Source of the DNA: Enhygromyxa salina
GTDB lineage: Bacteria > Myxococcota_A > Polyangia > Nannocystales > Nannocystaceae
NCBI RefSeq assembly: GCF_000737335.2
Contig: NZ_JMCC02000100.1
Span: forward strand, 1 to 33,974
Length of the DNA stretch: 33,974 nt
Direction of reading: 5' to 3'
Below are positions 14,855 through 24,800 of this stretch, piece after piece. The notes under the pieces are model-generated. The model saw nothing but the letters and a program-made list of their open reading frames with translations. It had not been told where the DNA came from and did no database searches. The translations under genes and the position numbers were made by a program. Numbering within the stretch: position 1 is the first letter of the stretch; each line of letters starts with the position of its first letter.

Positions 14855-14873
14855 GTTCGTGGCGCCCACGAAC
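14855..14873 (-). terminator. Possible terminator hairpin after the metalloprotease gene
   Basis: GTTCGTGG and CCACGAAC form a perfect 8-bp stem with a three-base loop, about 50 bp downstream of the protease stop codon. No T-run follows on the minus strand. On the plus strand GAGTTTTCT follows, but no plus-strand gene ends there. Confidence 0.45.
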
Positions 14874-14922
14874 CCGAGTTTTCTGGGACAACGGTCGCCA
14901 TGATCTCGGTACCGCAGCACGC

Positions 14923-16968
14923 TCACAGATCGGGGTGCTGAGCGGCACGGTCGAGTCGACGCCTCCACCACACGAACAAGAACACCAGAGCGCTTGGACC
15001 GAGCCGACCCGCTGGGCGAGCGCGGCAATTGCACCCGTCCTGCGGGAACTCGGCTCCTCCCCCCGTACCACCGTCCGTGCCGCCGTCCGTACCGGCGTCC
15101 ATCTCGACCAAGCATTGCTCATTGCAGCCATCTCCTGCGGCGTTGTTGCCATCGTCACATTCTTCGACGCCCGCGAGGACGAAACCATCGCCGCAAGACG
15201 CGACGAAGCATGTCCCCGGGCATTCGTCGGTGTCATCGACATCCCCATCGTCACATTGCTCGAGCCCCTGCACGATGGCGTTTCCGCATTGCACTGCGCG
15301 TCGAACCGTGCCAACCCACCGGATCGGACCGTCCGTCGGCGCCAAGCTACCGACCGCCACAGGCCACTGCGCAGCGTAGAGCGTGGGCAAGATCGGCGGA
15401 GCCGGCAGACTCGACGCCCCAAGTCCAGGAACTTGCAGGAGTTCGTAGCGCTGGTTGCCCCCTGTCCCTCGAAAAATGGAGACATCTGGACGGCTCGCCA
15501 GACCGAGCCGACCCCAGGCTGGCACGTCACTCGCCTCGTGCTGGAGAACGGTCATCATCCCCTGCGCTGTGACCTCGACGTAGATCCAGCCCATGTGGAT
15601 GCCATCAAGCGAGTTGGCGCTGTACGGAACGGCGCAGTAGCTGACGTCGAGCTCCGTGAAACAGGCCAGGGCGCCGATATCGAAGGCCTCGAGGCCGTCG
15701 ACAACGGTCACCTCGATGGGCGTACCAGCGTCCGAATCGACCGTCATGATGACTGGGTTCGAAGAGTAGTCTCTGAGTGTGGCGAGGACGAAGACGTTCA
15801 ACCCCGAATACCCCGCTCCAATCCGCTTGACATCCACCGTGCCAGGCAGCTGGTTGTATGTCCATGTCTGACTCTGGAGATCTTTGACACCCCATCGAAG
15901 TGCGACGGACGCGTCGCCTTGTTCCTCACCCGAGGACCAGGACACCAGCACCGCGTTCTCGCCCGCCGCGACGGTGGGGTTTCCCCAGCTGCGGCCCGCC
16001 GCCCCATTCTCGACGACCTCGGGCGATCCAAAGCCGGCCCCCTCGTCGACGAGAACAATTACTTCGTTTGACTCATTGGTGGTGACCAAATAGATCGGGC
16101 TCTCGCCCGCAGAGGCGGCCGAGGACAGCGTCGGGGGACGCGTCGCAGCCTGACCGATGATGCTCGTCAACTTCTGGTCGCTCGGAGCAGCAGGAAAAAT
16201 ACTATCGTCCCAGTATGCGATCTCTGTCGAGGTCGAACCAGGATACACAGCGGCCAAGCCCTCGACATCGTCCCGTCGCCACTCACGCAGCGCCGGAAAG
16301 TTCCCTCCCTGAACGGCTCGCATGACCCCATCGTTGCCGTCTGGATCGCCAGCAAACAAATGGTTTGGGGCACACGCAGCGTGAGTCAGGTTGCTGTGAC
16401 TCAACCCCATTGCGTGCCCGAACTCATGAAGCGTCGCCGTCGCCGTGTCGTTGTTGGAGAGCGAGTGTGCTGGCACCCCAACCCCGTTGTTGCAGCCCGC
16501 CGGGACCAACGTCACGTGTGCCTTCGCCACAGTCCCGGCAGTCCCCATACAGGCCAAGGCCTTCTCGCCGCACAAAGGTTTCGGGATGTCGCACGCGAAA
16601 CTATCGAATGTGACACCGAACGGCCTGGCTGCGAATTGGTCGGGGACGGACATCGCCTGATGGTCCATGTCCGTGTTCGTTGGGCCCGCGTAGTAGAAAA
16701 GCGGCCCCACCGAGGCCTCATTGTGACGACCAATCATCTCTATGACGAAACGCTCGGCTTCGGCAAAGCTCAGCCCCGCCTCGAGCACGCTACTCTGGGC
16801 CCCAGTCGAGATGAATACTGGGATCATCAAGTCTTGGAAATTTGACGTCCAAAGTGGGAGAAATTCGGGGTCCGCGCAATATGCTTTGGCCTCGGTCGGG
16901 CGCAGGCAGACCGTCGTGGCACACAGCCCTGCAATGAGGGCGGCCCGAACCATTCTCTTTTTGTTCAC
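14923..16968 (-). CDS. Secreted metzincin-like metalloprotease with DUF4215 repeats and MYXO-CTERM-like anchor
   Basis: The start is GTG 16966-16968 (VNKKRMVRAALIAGL), four bases after the stop of the upstream gene and preceded by GGTG; the frame opens further upstream but overlaps that gene. The 681-residue protein has a signal peptide ending near TEAKA. The protease domain at about 30-240 carries TLHEFGHAMGLSH (H181, E182, H185, H191), the HExxHxxGxxH zinc motif of metzincins such as matrixin. Conserved cysteines suggest disulfides. A central beta-rich, propeller-like region (250-580) follows. Next come two DUF4215 cysteine repeats (CGNAIVQGLEQCDDG; CGDGFVLAGVEECDDGNNAAGDGC). The end carries GCNC, a hydrophobic stretch (GPSALVFLFVWW) and RRR, which fits a MYXO-CTERM sorting signal. 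The substrate is unknown; it is probably displayed on the cell surface and released by a sorting enzyme. Confidence 0.88.
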   Translation of the reverse strand: MNKKRMVRAALIAGLCATTVCLRPTEAKAYCADPEFLPLWTSNFQDLMIPVFISTGAQSSVLEAGLSFAEAERFVIEMIGRHNEASVGPLFYYAGPTNTDMDHQAMSVPDQFAARPFGVTFDSFACDIPKPLCGEKALACMGTAGTVAKAHVTLVPAGCNNGVGVPAHSLSNNDTATATLHEFGHAMGLSHSNLTHAACAPNHLFAGDPDGNDGVMRAVQGGNFPALREWRRDDVEGLAAVYPGSTSTEIAYWDDSIFPAAPSDQKLTSIIGQAATRPPTLSSAASAGESPIYLVTTNESNEVIVLVDEGAGFGSPEVVENGAAGRSWGNPTVAAGENAVLVSWSSGEEQGDASVALRWGVKDLQSQTWTYNQLPGTVDVKRIGAGYSGLNVFVLATLRDYSSNPVIMTVDSDAGTPIEVTVVDGLEAFDIGALACFTELDVSYCAVPYSANSLDGIHMGWIYVEVTAQGMMTVLQHEASDVPAWGRLGLASRPDVSIFRGTGGNQRYELLQVPGLGASSLPAPPILPTLYAAQWPVAVGSLAPTDGPIRWVGTVRRAVQCGNAIVQGLEQCDDGDVDDTDECPGTCFVASCGDGFVLAGVEECDDGNNAAGDGCNEQCLVEMDAGTDGGTDGGTGGGAEFPQDGCNCRARPAGRLGPSALVFLFVWWRRRLDRAAQHPDL

Positions 16969-16972
16969 CTGA

Positions 16973-18274
16973 TCACCGTGACACTTTGCAGACAGTGAGC
17001 GGCGTACCCGGGCTCGCTGGATCGATCCCGCCGGCGTAGACAGCAGGTTCTTTCGTTGACAGCGCCAGCGCACTAAACTCCCCTTGCTGTCCGCTGAAGG
17101 TCCAATCCACGTTCGTGGGGATCGCCTCGATGGCCCACAGCGCCTGAGCCACGGGGAGCGACTCAGACCCGAAGCCGGCAGCCAAGATCGTTCCCTCTGG
17201 TGTCGTCGCTAGACTCGAGACGCCCGAGAACGCGGAATTTGTGATCAGCGTGACCTCGACTTGCTTTAACGAGAAATCGAGGCTCCACAGCTGGGCTGTG
17301 GTCTCGGGACCAAACGAGCGATTTCCACCAATCAATATCTTCCCGCCCGACTCCCCCACCGCGCGCACGTCGAGGGACTCCTCGCTAGCCTCAATCGGCA
17401 GCAACCGCTCGCTCTCGACATCCCCGCTGGCGCGATGCACCCGCACAAACCCTCGAATGATGCTCTGACCGTTTGAGGCCTCGTCAGGTAACTTGGTGGT
17501 TCCGACGACCACCACACGATCATCACTCGCGACGAGGATGTCGGTCACCGCGGTGGGTTCGTCGTAGGCGAACGTCTGCTCCCACACCAGCTCGTGGGTT
17601 GGCCCGAGTTTGGCGATCCAGCCCATGTCTGCCGCGCGACCGCCCAGCACCAGGCCGTCGTCGGTGTTGGCCCCGGTGTAGGCCCCGGTGTAGGCAATGA
17701 GCACTTCACCGGCCTGAGTGAGCAACTGCGGCTCACCCACCACGCCATCTGCGTCTATGCTCGCTATCCAAACTTTCGAGAGTTGACTGCCCCCGACGTA
17801 GAGTCGGCCAATGAGTGTCACCGAACTCCCGGAGGGGCTCGGAACCATGGTCTCGAGGTGGAGCGCGTCGTCTTGCTCAATGTCGATGCCGTGTGTCCAC
17901 TGCTCCCCACCCTCGGGGTCTAGATACGTAAACGTGGGGCTGCGGCCGCTAGACGGTCCACTTGTGGTTGCACCGATCAGCACGCCATCTTTCAGCGCGG
18001 CGAGCTGAGCGTTGACGAGGTCCGTGGACTCCGATTGGGGCAGGACAAAACACCACTGCGTAGAACCCGAGACATGGCAGTCCGAGTTGCAGCCGTCCCC
18101 GTTGATCGTGTTGCCGTCATCACAGGCCTCACCTTCGGCCAACACCCCGTCGCTGCAGGTGCTGACGTTGGGGTCGCTCGAACCATCGTTCTGAGAGGGT
18201 AGATCACACGCGATGGCGGAGACGAAGAGCGAAACAAGACAGAAGGGTACTCTGACACACACATTCATGCTCAT
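16973..18274 (-). CDS. DUF4215 lipoprotein with beta-propeller-like body
   Basis: The start is ATG 18272-18274 (MSMNVCVRVPF); a second ATG two codons later is equally possible, and the upstream extension to 18310 lacks signal character. The lipoprotein signal ends VSAIAC (Cys23). A DUF4215 repeat follows directly (CSDGVLAEGEACDDGNTINGDGCNSDC). The remaining 340 residues show repeated strands separated by Gly/Asp turns (DGVLIGATTSG, SVTLIGRLYVGG, VLGGRAADMGWIAKLG, DRVVVVGTTKL, GKILIGGNRSFG, GTILAAGFGSES, AVYAGGIDPAS), as in lipoproteins that fold into propellers. It precedes the metalloprotease gene with a four-base gap, so the two are co-transcribed and probably translationally coupled. They may act together at the surface. 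No enzymatic motif is seen. Confidence 0.82.
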   Translation of the reverse strand: MSMNVCVRVPFCLVSLFVSAIACDLPSQNDGSSDPNVSTCSDGVLAEGEACDDGNTINGDGCNSDCHVSGSTQWCFVLPQSESTDLVNAQLAALKDGVLIGATTSGPSSGRSPTFTYLDPEGGEQWTHGIDIEQDDALHLETMVPSPSGSSVTLIGRLYVGGSQLSKVWIASIDADGVVGEPQLLTQAGEVLIAYTGAYTGANTDDGLVLGGRAADMGWIAKLGPTHELVWEQTFAYDEPTAVTDILVASDDRVVVVGTTKLPDEASNGQSIIRGFVRVHRASGDVESERLLPIEASEESLDVRAVGESGGKILIGGNRSFGPETTAQLWSLDFSLKQVEVTLITNSAFSGVSSLATTPEGTILAAGFGSESLPVAQALWAIEAIPTNVDWTFSGQQGEFSALALSTKEPAVYAGGIDPASPGTPLTVCKVSR

Positions 18275-18681
18275 AATCGTACTCGTACGCGCTACAGATG
18301 GATAGGACATGCCAGCCTAACGCTACCCGCGCACATCAGTCAAGCAGATTTCCCCTGACCATCAGGCGCGGCTCTGCGCGAGCCAATTTTTCACCATACA
18401 TATGGAGAAACATGGTGTGGCTTGGCCGAGAACGTGGGGATATGTAGACCTGGGCTGTCATTCAGTGGGGTCTTGTTGAGTGTGAATCTCATCTGCACAC
18501 CTCTGGTCCGCCAGGGCGGGTCGCAGCGGCTGGGATCTGTGAGTCTCCACTAATGTGTCCCATTTTGGGCCGCCCCAACGACCACAGAACACCGTTGGCG
18601 AGTGATCAGTGTAAGAACCACACCCGTCTTGTTGAGCTTGGAATTCTCGCGCAGGATCTGCCGCCGCGCGGCGGTTTGGCC
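18275..18681. other. 407-bp intergenic region downstream of the T6SS operon
   Basis: It lies between tssBC and the DUF4215 lipoprotein gene, both on the minus strand. A GC-rich self-complementary stem CCGCCGCGCGGCGG (18661-18674), eight bases after the tssBC stop, could act as a weak terminator but lacks a T-tract. An AT-rich patch with inverted repeat CACCAT/ATGGTG (18392-18397 and 18412-18417) lies about 120 bp upstream of the lipoprotein gene and may be regulatory. No small gene is supported. Confidence 0.45.
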
Positions 18682-20907
18682 CTACGTGCTCTCGCGCTCC
18701 AGCTTCCCCACCAAAGACAGCGTAAACGAAGCACCCATGTACTTGAGGTGCGGCTGCAACAACAAGTGCGCCCGATACCACCCAGCCTGGCCCGGCACCT
18801 CCTCGACATTGACCTTCGCCTGCCGCAGCGGTCGTTTACCCCGCACGGCCGCGGCCGGATTGTCCATATCGGAGACGTACTGACGCAGCCAATCGTTGAG
18901 CTCGCGCTCGAGATCCCCGCGCTCGAGGTGCCGGCCGATCTCCTCGCGCTGCAAGACCTTGAGGTAGTGCGCGAGCCGACAGACGATGAAGATATAGGGC
19001 AGCTGCGCGCCAAGCCGGGCGCCGAGCGAGGCGTCGCGGCCCTCTTCCGTGTTGGCGAACACCTTGGGCTTTTGGCACGAGTTGGCCGAAAAGAAGCAAG
19101 CCTGGGAGCTGCCTTTGAGGAACACCATGCCGATGAAGCCCTCCTCGGACAGCTCGAACTCATGGCGCTCGGTCAGCTGGATCTCTGTTGGCATCCGCTC
19201 TTCGATGCCGCGACGCTTGGCCGGATCTGGCTCCTGATCGTAGATGCCCCGCATTGAGCGAAACGGCAACATTGGCAAGCCCGTGACCGCGCCGCCAGCC
19301 GTGGGCCCGACGATATTGGGGCTCCAGCGATAGCGAGCGAAGCTCTCTGCAACCCGGGTCGCAAACGCGAACGAAGCGTAGCCCCACAGGTAGCTGCGGT
19401 TGGTGTCCGTGCGCTCGCTGTAGGTGAACGAGTGCACGTGGTGGCGCTCGTAGGGCGGGCGCAGCAAGAAGCGCGGCAGACACAGGCCGACGTAGCGCGA
19501 GTCTTCAGTGTCGCGGAAGGCGTTCCAGCGTGTGTACTGCGGGGTCTGAAAGATCACCCGAATGTCCGAGTAGGTTGCGAGCCCCTCGAAGCTGGCCTCG
19601 CCAAAAAACCGCGGCGCCGCGTTGGCGATGAACGGTACGTGGGCCATGGCACCAACCGCGGCACAATTGGCCAGCAAGGTCATGTCGCGCGGGCCCGGAT
19701 CAAATTCGTAGGTGGTGCACATGACCCCAAAGGGCTCGCCACCAAAGGTCCCGTACTCGCGGGAGTAGACCAGCCGATACAGCCCCGACTTGGCGATCTC
19801 GGGGGCGTCCTCGAAGTCGTCGATGAGATCGTCCTTGCTGCAATTGAGCAGGTGGACCTCGGTGTTCTCGCGGAAGTTGACGTTGGCGATCAGGTAGCGC
19901 AGCGATCGCCACGCGGCCTCGAGCGCTTGAAAGTCGGGGTGGTGCAGGATCACGTCGACCTGCGCTGCGATCAGCTGATCGAGCGCGACGATGTTGACGT
20001 CGACGCCAGCCTTGTCGACGACGATCTGCTCGGGCTTGAAGCGCTTGCCAGCGCGCAGCCGCTTGTCGGGCACGACCTTCGCGTTGTCGAGCATGTCGTC
20101 GAGCAGACCCGCCTGCGGTGGCGCCGGGTCGGGATCCCCCAAGGCCGCTTCGCTGGGCGCGGGGGCGCTCTCAGCTGCGGACATCTGATCCAGACGAACC
20201 GGCTCGGGGACCGACACGGCGACGGCCGCAGCGTCGACGGCCTCGGGCTGTGGCCCCGCTTTGATCTTGGGCGCGACCTCTGGGGTGGGATCGTCAAAGT
20301 CGCCAAGCCGCGTGCGCAGGTATGACGCGACGGCGTCGCGCAAGGTCGCGTGCGCGGGGCTGCGGGCGCCGAGCTCCGCCCCCTCGACGACCCACTCGAG
20401 CAGCGCGACCTGCTCGGTCGGCTCGTCGCTGGCCGGTAAGAACCCAAGCTCGCGGCGCAGCTGCACGCGGTTCTCGGGGCTGGCCAGCGACTGCTTGAGC
20501 CGCTCGACGATCGAGGGCGAGACGCCCAGCCACTCCTTGAGCTCGGTCAGCGCGCGGCGGGTCTCGACCAGCGTGCGCAGCTCCGGGACCTGCTGGGCGA
20601 CCCACTCCGGGCCAAAGTCCGAGTACGAAGCGAAGCGAAGATGGACCGGCAGCGTGTCTTCTGGATCTTTGCTGAGCTTGCTGGGGCAGTTGAAGCGCAG
20701 CTGCAGGTTGCTCTCGGCCATGACCGCGCCAAGGCTGCGGTTGTCGACCTTGACGGGCTTGCGCTCGTCGAGCGGGCGCTCGTCTTCGTGCCCGCGATAG
20801 TCGCCGATCACCAAGATCTTGAGGGGCAGCTCGCGCTCTTGCTTGGACTCTTGCTCGCGGTAGACGAGGTTGACGCGGTCGCGCGCGGGCGAGGCTTGCT
20901 TGGACAT
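18682..20907 (-). CDS. tssBC: T6SS contractile sheath protein, TssB (VipA) and TssC (VipB) fused in one chain
   Basis: This 741-residue protein starts at ATG 20905-20907, 17 bases after tagF. Residues 8-135 match TssB/VipA: RDRVNLVYREQ, ELPLKILVIGDYRG, KPVKVDNRSLGAVMAESN, VHLRFASYSDFGPEWVAQQVPELRTLVETR. Residues 140-205 are an extra helical segment, and 206-265 a Pro/Ala/Asp-rich linker. Residues 270-741 match TssC/VipB: LDQLIAAQVDVILHHPDFQALEAAWRSL, GLYRLVYSREYGTFGGEPFG, MAHVPFIANAAPRFFG, DTEDSRYVGLCLPRFLLRPPY, SYLWGYASFAFATRVAESF. The two subunits normally come from separate adjacent genes and intertwine to form the contractile tube around Hcp. Here one continuous frame encodes both, without an internal stop or restart. 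It ends the T6SS operon. The sheath call is strong; the behaviour of the fused protein is unknown. Confidence 0.93.
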   Translation of the reverse strand: MSKQASPARDRVNLVYREQESKQERELPLKILVIGDYRGHEDERPLDERKPVKVDNRSLGAVMAESNLQLRFNCPSKLSKDPEDTLPVHLRFASYSDFGPEWVAQQVPELRTLVETRRALTELKEWLGVSPSIVERLKQSLASPENRVQLRRELGFLPASDEPTEQVALLEWVVEGAELGARSPAHATLRDAVASYLRTRLGDFDDPTPEVAPKIKAGPQPEAVDAAAVAVSVPEPVRLDQMSAAESAPAPSEAALGDPDPAPPQAGLLDDMLDNAKVVPDKRLRAGKRFKPEQIVVDKAGVDVNIVALDQLIAAQVDVILHHPDFQALEAAWRSLRYLIANVNFRENTEVHLLNCSKDDLIDDFEDAPEIAKSGLYRLVYSREYGTFGGEPFGVMCTTYEFDPGPRDMTLLANCAAVGAMAHVPFIANAAPRFFGEASFEGLATYSDIRVIFQTPQYTRWNAFRDTEDSRYVGLCLPRFLLRPPYERHHVHSFTYSERTDTNRSYLWGYASFAFATRVAESFARYRWSPNIVGPTAGGAVTGLPMLPFRSMRGIYDQEPDPAKRRGIEERMPTEIQLTERHEFELSEEGFIGMVFLKGSSQACFFSANSCQKPKVFANTEEGRDASLGARLGAQLPYIFIVCRLAHYLKVLQREEIGRHLERGDLERELNDWLRQYVSDMDNPAAAVRGKRPLRQAKVNVEEVPGQAGWYRAHLLLQPHLKYMGASFTLSLVGKLEREST

Positions 20908-20924
20908 GATCGCTCGTTCTCCAC

Positions 20925-21872
20925 TCAGCGGTTCGGCGCGATGCCGTCGAGCAAGCCGGCGCCGCTCTGCCCAGGCCGATCGATCGCGGCGCGTTGGTGC
21001 GGCGTCAGCAGCCTCCCGCCGCGGGCCGCGACCTCCTCGTCGTCGGCGAGCAGCGGCCAGATCTGCTCGTCAAAGGTGCCCGGGGTGCCCAACACACCCA
21101 ACAGCTTGGCGCCCGGCGTGCCCAGGATCAACAACATCCGGTACTGACGGCGCGACCACATGAAGCTTGGCGGAGAGGGCCACCGCAAGATCCGGCGGGC
21201 CAGCTCGAGCCAGAACAGCAGCTCGGCGTCGGAGGTCACCGGGCAGTCCAGCGTGATCGCGGGCCCACCTCGGGGCGGGCGCCCTCCCGCCCGGTAGCAG
21301 CCGTTGAGCAGCATACCGATCCCGTAGATGTGATCGTCGTTCCAGCGCTCGCCCTCGGGGTTGCCGGTTGGCCGCGAGAACAGACGATCGAGCAGCTCGT
21401 CGGCCGAGACGTTCGAGAGCATCTGCCAGGTGTTCTGCATCGCCAGCCCGATCGCGGCGTCGGAGGGCACGGGCAGCTGCTCGAGCATTGCTGGGACGTG
21501 GGCCATGTCGACGCTGTCGACGGCGTTGAGCAGATCCGCGGCGGCGGCGATGAAGGGTGAGTACGCGTAGGGCAGCGCCGGCCAGCTGCGGGCGTGCGCG
21601 ACCCCGTCGAGGTGGTGAAAGATCGCCAGCGGGAACTCGCGACCGACGCCGTCCTGGCTGCCCTTCATCACGCCAATGATGTGGCCGTCGTCGCCGGGCG
21701 CCCGAAACATGAAGGGCAGCGGCTCGGGTGGCAGGTGCGCGCGCATTGACGGCAGCGTCATCACGCTCTCGCGCAGATACTCGTCGAACGCACGCACGAC
21801 CGGCGCGCCAATGTTGACCCGGACGAAGTCCCGCGCCGAGGGCGTCTTGCCGAACAGCCCGACGCTGCTCAC
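20925..21872 (-). CDS. tagF: T6SS regulatory protein TagF
   Basis: The 315-residue protein opens with the family signature SVGLFGKTPSARDFVRVN, then WL-like FDEYLRES, PFMFRAPG, HIIGVMKGSQDGVGREFPLAIFHHL. These are hallmarks of the TagF/ImpM family. In Pseudomonas, TagF is a post-translational repressor of T6SS that acts with the Fha protein, independently of or alongside PpkA/PppA. The GTG start (21870-21872) overlaps the tssM stop by the four bases GTGA, indicating translational coupling. The C-terminal third (ELLFWLELARRILRWP, QYRMLLILGTPGAKLLGVL) is also TagF-like. There is no phosphatase (PppA) fusion, although TagF and PppA are fused in some species, and no PppA gene lies in the window. 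It is a cytoplasmic protein with no signal or TM segment. Confidence 0.9.
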   Translation of the reverse strand: MSSVGLFGKTPSARDFVRVNIGAPVVRAFDEYLRESVMTLPSMRAHLPPEPLPFMFRAPGDDGHIIGVMKGSQDGVGREFPLAIFHHLDGVAHARSWPALPYAYSPFIAAAADLLNAVDSVDMAHVPAMLEQLPVPSDAAIGLAMQNTWQMLSNVSADELLDRLFSRPTGNPEGERWNDDHIYGIGMLLNGCYRAGGRPPRGGPAITLDCPVTSDAELLFWLELARRILRWPSPPSFMWSRRQYRMLLILGTPGAKLLGVLGTPGTFDEQIWPLLADDEEVAARGGRLLTPHQRAAIDRPGQSGAGLLDGIAPNR

Positions 21873-24800
21873 TTATCGCCCTCGCCCTCAGCAGGCCCCG
21901 CCGAGCACGAGTAGCCGCTGATGATCGACTTGGGCACCTTGAGCGAGCTGAACAGCCCCATGTACTTGCCCGACCCGCGCGACGGCACGCCAAACAGCGG
22001 GGTCTCGGCCCGCTTGGGTCGCAGGCGAATGGTGACGATCCCGACCTGCTGGTCGGACAGATCCCACTTGATGCTGTAGACCTGCTGACCAGCCGCGCCG
22101 GACACCGTGGCCTCTTCGAGCAAGTGCCAAAAGCCCCAGTCGCCCTTGCGCAGCACGTCGCCGGTCTTGCCAAGGCCCTTGGCCTTGATGCTCGCGCCGG
22201 GGGCCCCCTCGGTGCCCGGCCAGGTCATGGGCTTCCACGACTGCGGACCGTTGCGATAGGTGACCTTTTGCCCGTCGACCTCCAAGCTGATCTCGGAGAC
22301 GCCGGGGGTGCCGTCGATCTGGATCTCGAACTCGAACTTGGGCGTGGCCGAGCCGGGCGGGAACATGACCGCACCGATGTCGCCGACCTGGGTCAAGAAC
22401 GGAGGCACCTGCGTGTTGTAGGAGGTGGTCATCGCCGCGCCACCGTCGACCATGGTGAAGGCGTTGCCGCTCTTTTGGATGCGCGATGCCAGCGAGGCGT
22501 TGTAGAACTCCCAGATCGGGCCCTGGTCGGGCGCAAACCACTTGGCGAACTCGCCGATCGGCAGGTCGTAGCCCTTGGGGTTGAACGGGTACTTGCCAGC
22601 GACCTCACCGTCGAAGGGCAAGTACACGGCCGCGCACCACGAGGCGCCCGTGCCCGCGGCCTGACCACCCTCTACGACCCCGCGCACGGCGTCGAAGGGC
22701 GGACGCAGGATCCGATCATAGCGGTTGCGCCACGGCTCTTGCTGCTCGGAGATCTGGCCTTTGACGGCCTGGGTGGTCGTGCGCAGCTTCTTGGCCAGGG
22801 CGTCGAGCTCGGCCCGGTCGTCGACGGCCGCTTGCAGGGCGTCGCGGACCGCCGTGAGCTGCTCGGCGTAGACGTCGATCTGCAGCGCGCCCGCGACCGC
22901 CGGCGGACCATCGGGGCCCTCGGCTGGGGTGCTGACGTCGACGCCAAACCCGACGAAGGGCGCGAAGTAATCCTTGACGTCTTTGTTGGCGTAGAAGGCC
23001 TTGGTGCCCTCGGGCGTGGTCGCCTCGACCTTGGCGCGGACGTCCTTGGGCAGCTGGTCCGGGTGGTACCAGGGCACGGTTCCGGCCTCGCGCTCTTCTT
23101 CCTTGAGATCGGTGTGCCACGCGACGTGGTTGAGCAGCACCCGCAGCGGGGTGCCGCCGCGGGCGAGGTCTTGGAACATCTTGAGCGAGCCGACCAGGTC
23201 ACTGGACGCGTCAACGTAGATCTTGGCGACGAACTGGTCCCACTCCTTGATGTACTGATCCATGTAGCGCGAGCGCAGGCGCAGACGATCCGTCATGCGC
23301 CGCTCTTTCGCCTCTTTGTCGGTCAGGCCCAGGACCCACTCGCTGCCGACGAACTCGCCCTGATCCTTGGCGAGCTCGATCCGGCAGTACTTCTCCCAGC
23401 CGAACCGGGTGAACGCGCCGCGGACCTTGACCCCGTCGTTCTTGTAGACGTTGGTGCCGAGCTTGAGCGTGGCCAAGGTGATGTCCTTGACGCCGTCGAC
23501 GTTGCTGGCCTCGGCGATGAGCTCGGCCAGCCAGGTCTCGGTGCGATCGCTGCGGCGCAACACCTTGCGGACCGACTCGACCATGGCCTCGTCGATCTCG
23601 AGCTCGAGCTCGTTCTGCTCGCGCAGGACCGTGACGTAGGTGCTGGCGACCGTCTCCATCTTGCGGAAGGTCTCGGACTCGGTGTCGACCAGCATCCCCT
23701 CGGCCCACCACAGCGCGATCTGATGGCCAAGCCAGGTGTTCTCGCGGTTGCGCTCGAGCCCGAGCTGCTCGGGGAGCAGGTCCGGCTTGTACTCGCTAAA
23801 GTCGTTGGCGAGCAGCAGGTAGGCGCGCAGCATGTCGTGGGCCTTGCCCGACTCGTCGGCTGGCGGCTCGTCCTCGTCGCCCGGGTAGCGGGCGGCGAAG
23901 TTGGTCAGCTCGAGCTGCTTGTCCTTCATGATCGGGACGATCAGCTCTTCGCGGACCGACCGACCAAACAGCGATCGCGTTGGCTCTTGCAGCTCGTTGG
24001 CCTGGTACATGCCCCAGCGCAGCTTGAACGGGCGCGAGTCGTGCTCGTAGCCGTAGAGCTCGGCCTGGGCCTCGTAGAGCGGGTACAGGCGATCGACGTT
24101 GGGGATCGGCGCGCCGGCGTCGGCCTCTTCGTCACCGACCTTGTCGACGGCGCCGCTGACGGTCGCGAGCACCTGTTGGTTGGCCTTCATCGAGCGGACC
24201 GGGAGCACGCAGAACCCGACGGCGGTCGCAAAGATGCCGCCGGCCCCCGCCCACTTGATGATCGCGGCCTTGCGCACGTGCTTGGTGCTGCGGCGCGCGA
24301 GCTCGCGGTCGGCGAAGATCACCTTGTTGAACAAGTTGCCCAAGAAGTAGCTGCGGGCCTCGACCTGCGGCTGGCCGGCCAGCGCCGACTGCATGCCGAA
24401 CGCCTGGGCCATCGAGCCCATCAGGCGATCGATCGGCCGGCCCTCTTGGGTGCCGCTGGTGAAGTAGCAGCCCCGCAGCATCGGGGTCTCGGCGTAGACG
24501 TTGCCGGTGAACACCAGGCCGATGAAGCTGGCGAGGTTGTCGCGCAGCAGCTCGAAGTGCTGGGGGAACTCGTAGATCTTGCCGCGCGACTCGACCCGAC
24601 GATCGTCGCCCATGCGGCGCAGCGAGCGTTGCTCCGTGCGATCGGCGAGGCGGTCGAACTGATCGCAGAAGGTCCCGGTTGGATCGACGCCCGCGTACGC
24701 GCCAGTGACCGGCAGCGTGAAGCCCCAGATCGACTTGCGCTCGCTCTTGCCCATCTCCGAGTACATCTCGACGAAGCCGGGCAGCAGGTCACACTTGGTG

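Larger units (their letters stand above)
14549..14922. other. 374-bp intergenic region between protease and kinase genes
   Basis: Both flanking genes are on the minus strand, so this holds the 3' end of the protease transcript and the kinase promoter. A perfect hairpin lies at 14855-14873. No convincing promoter hexamers or small gene were found. Confidence 0.5.

Noticed and set aside
18661..18674. Strong intrinsic terminator after tssBC
   Set aside because: The stem CCGCCGCGCGGCGG has no T-run on the minus strand, so it is noted only as a possible weak terminator.
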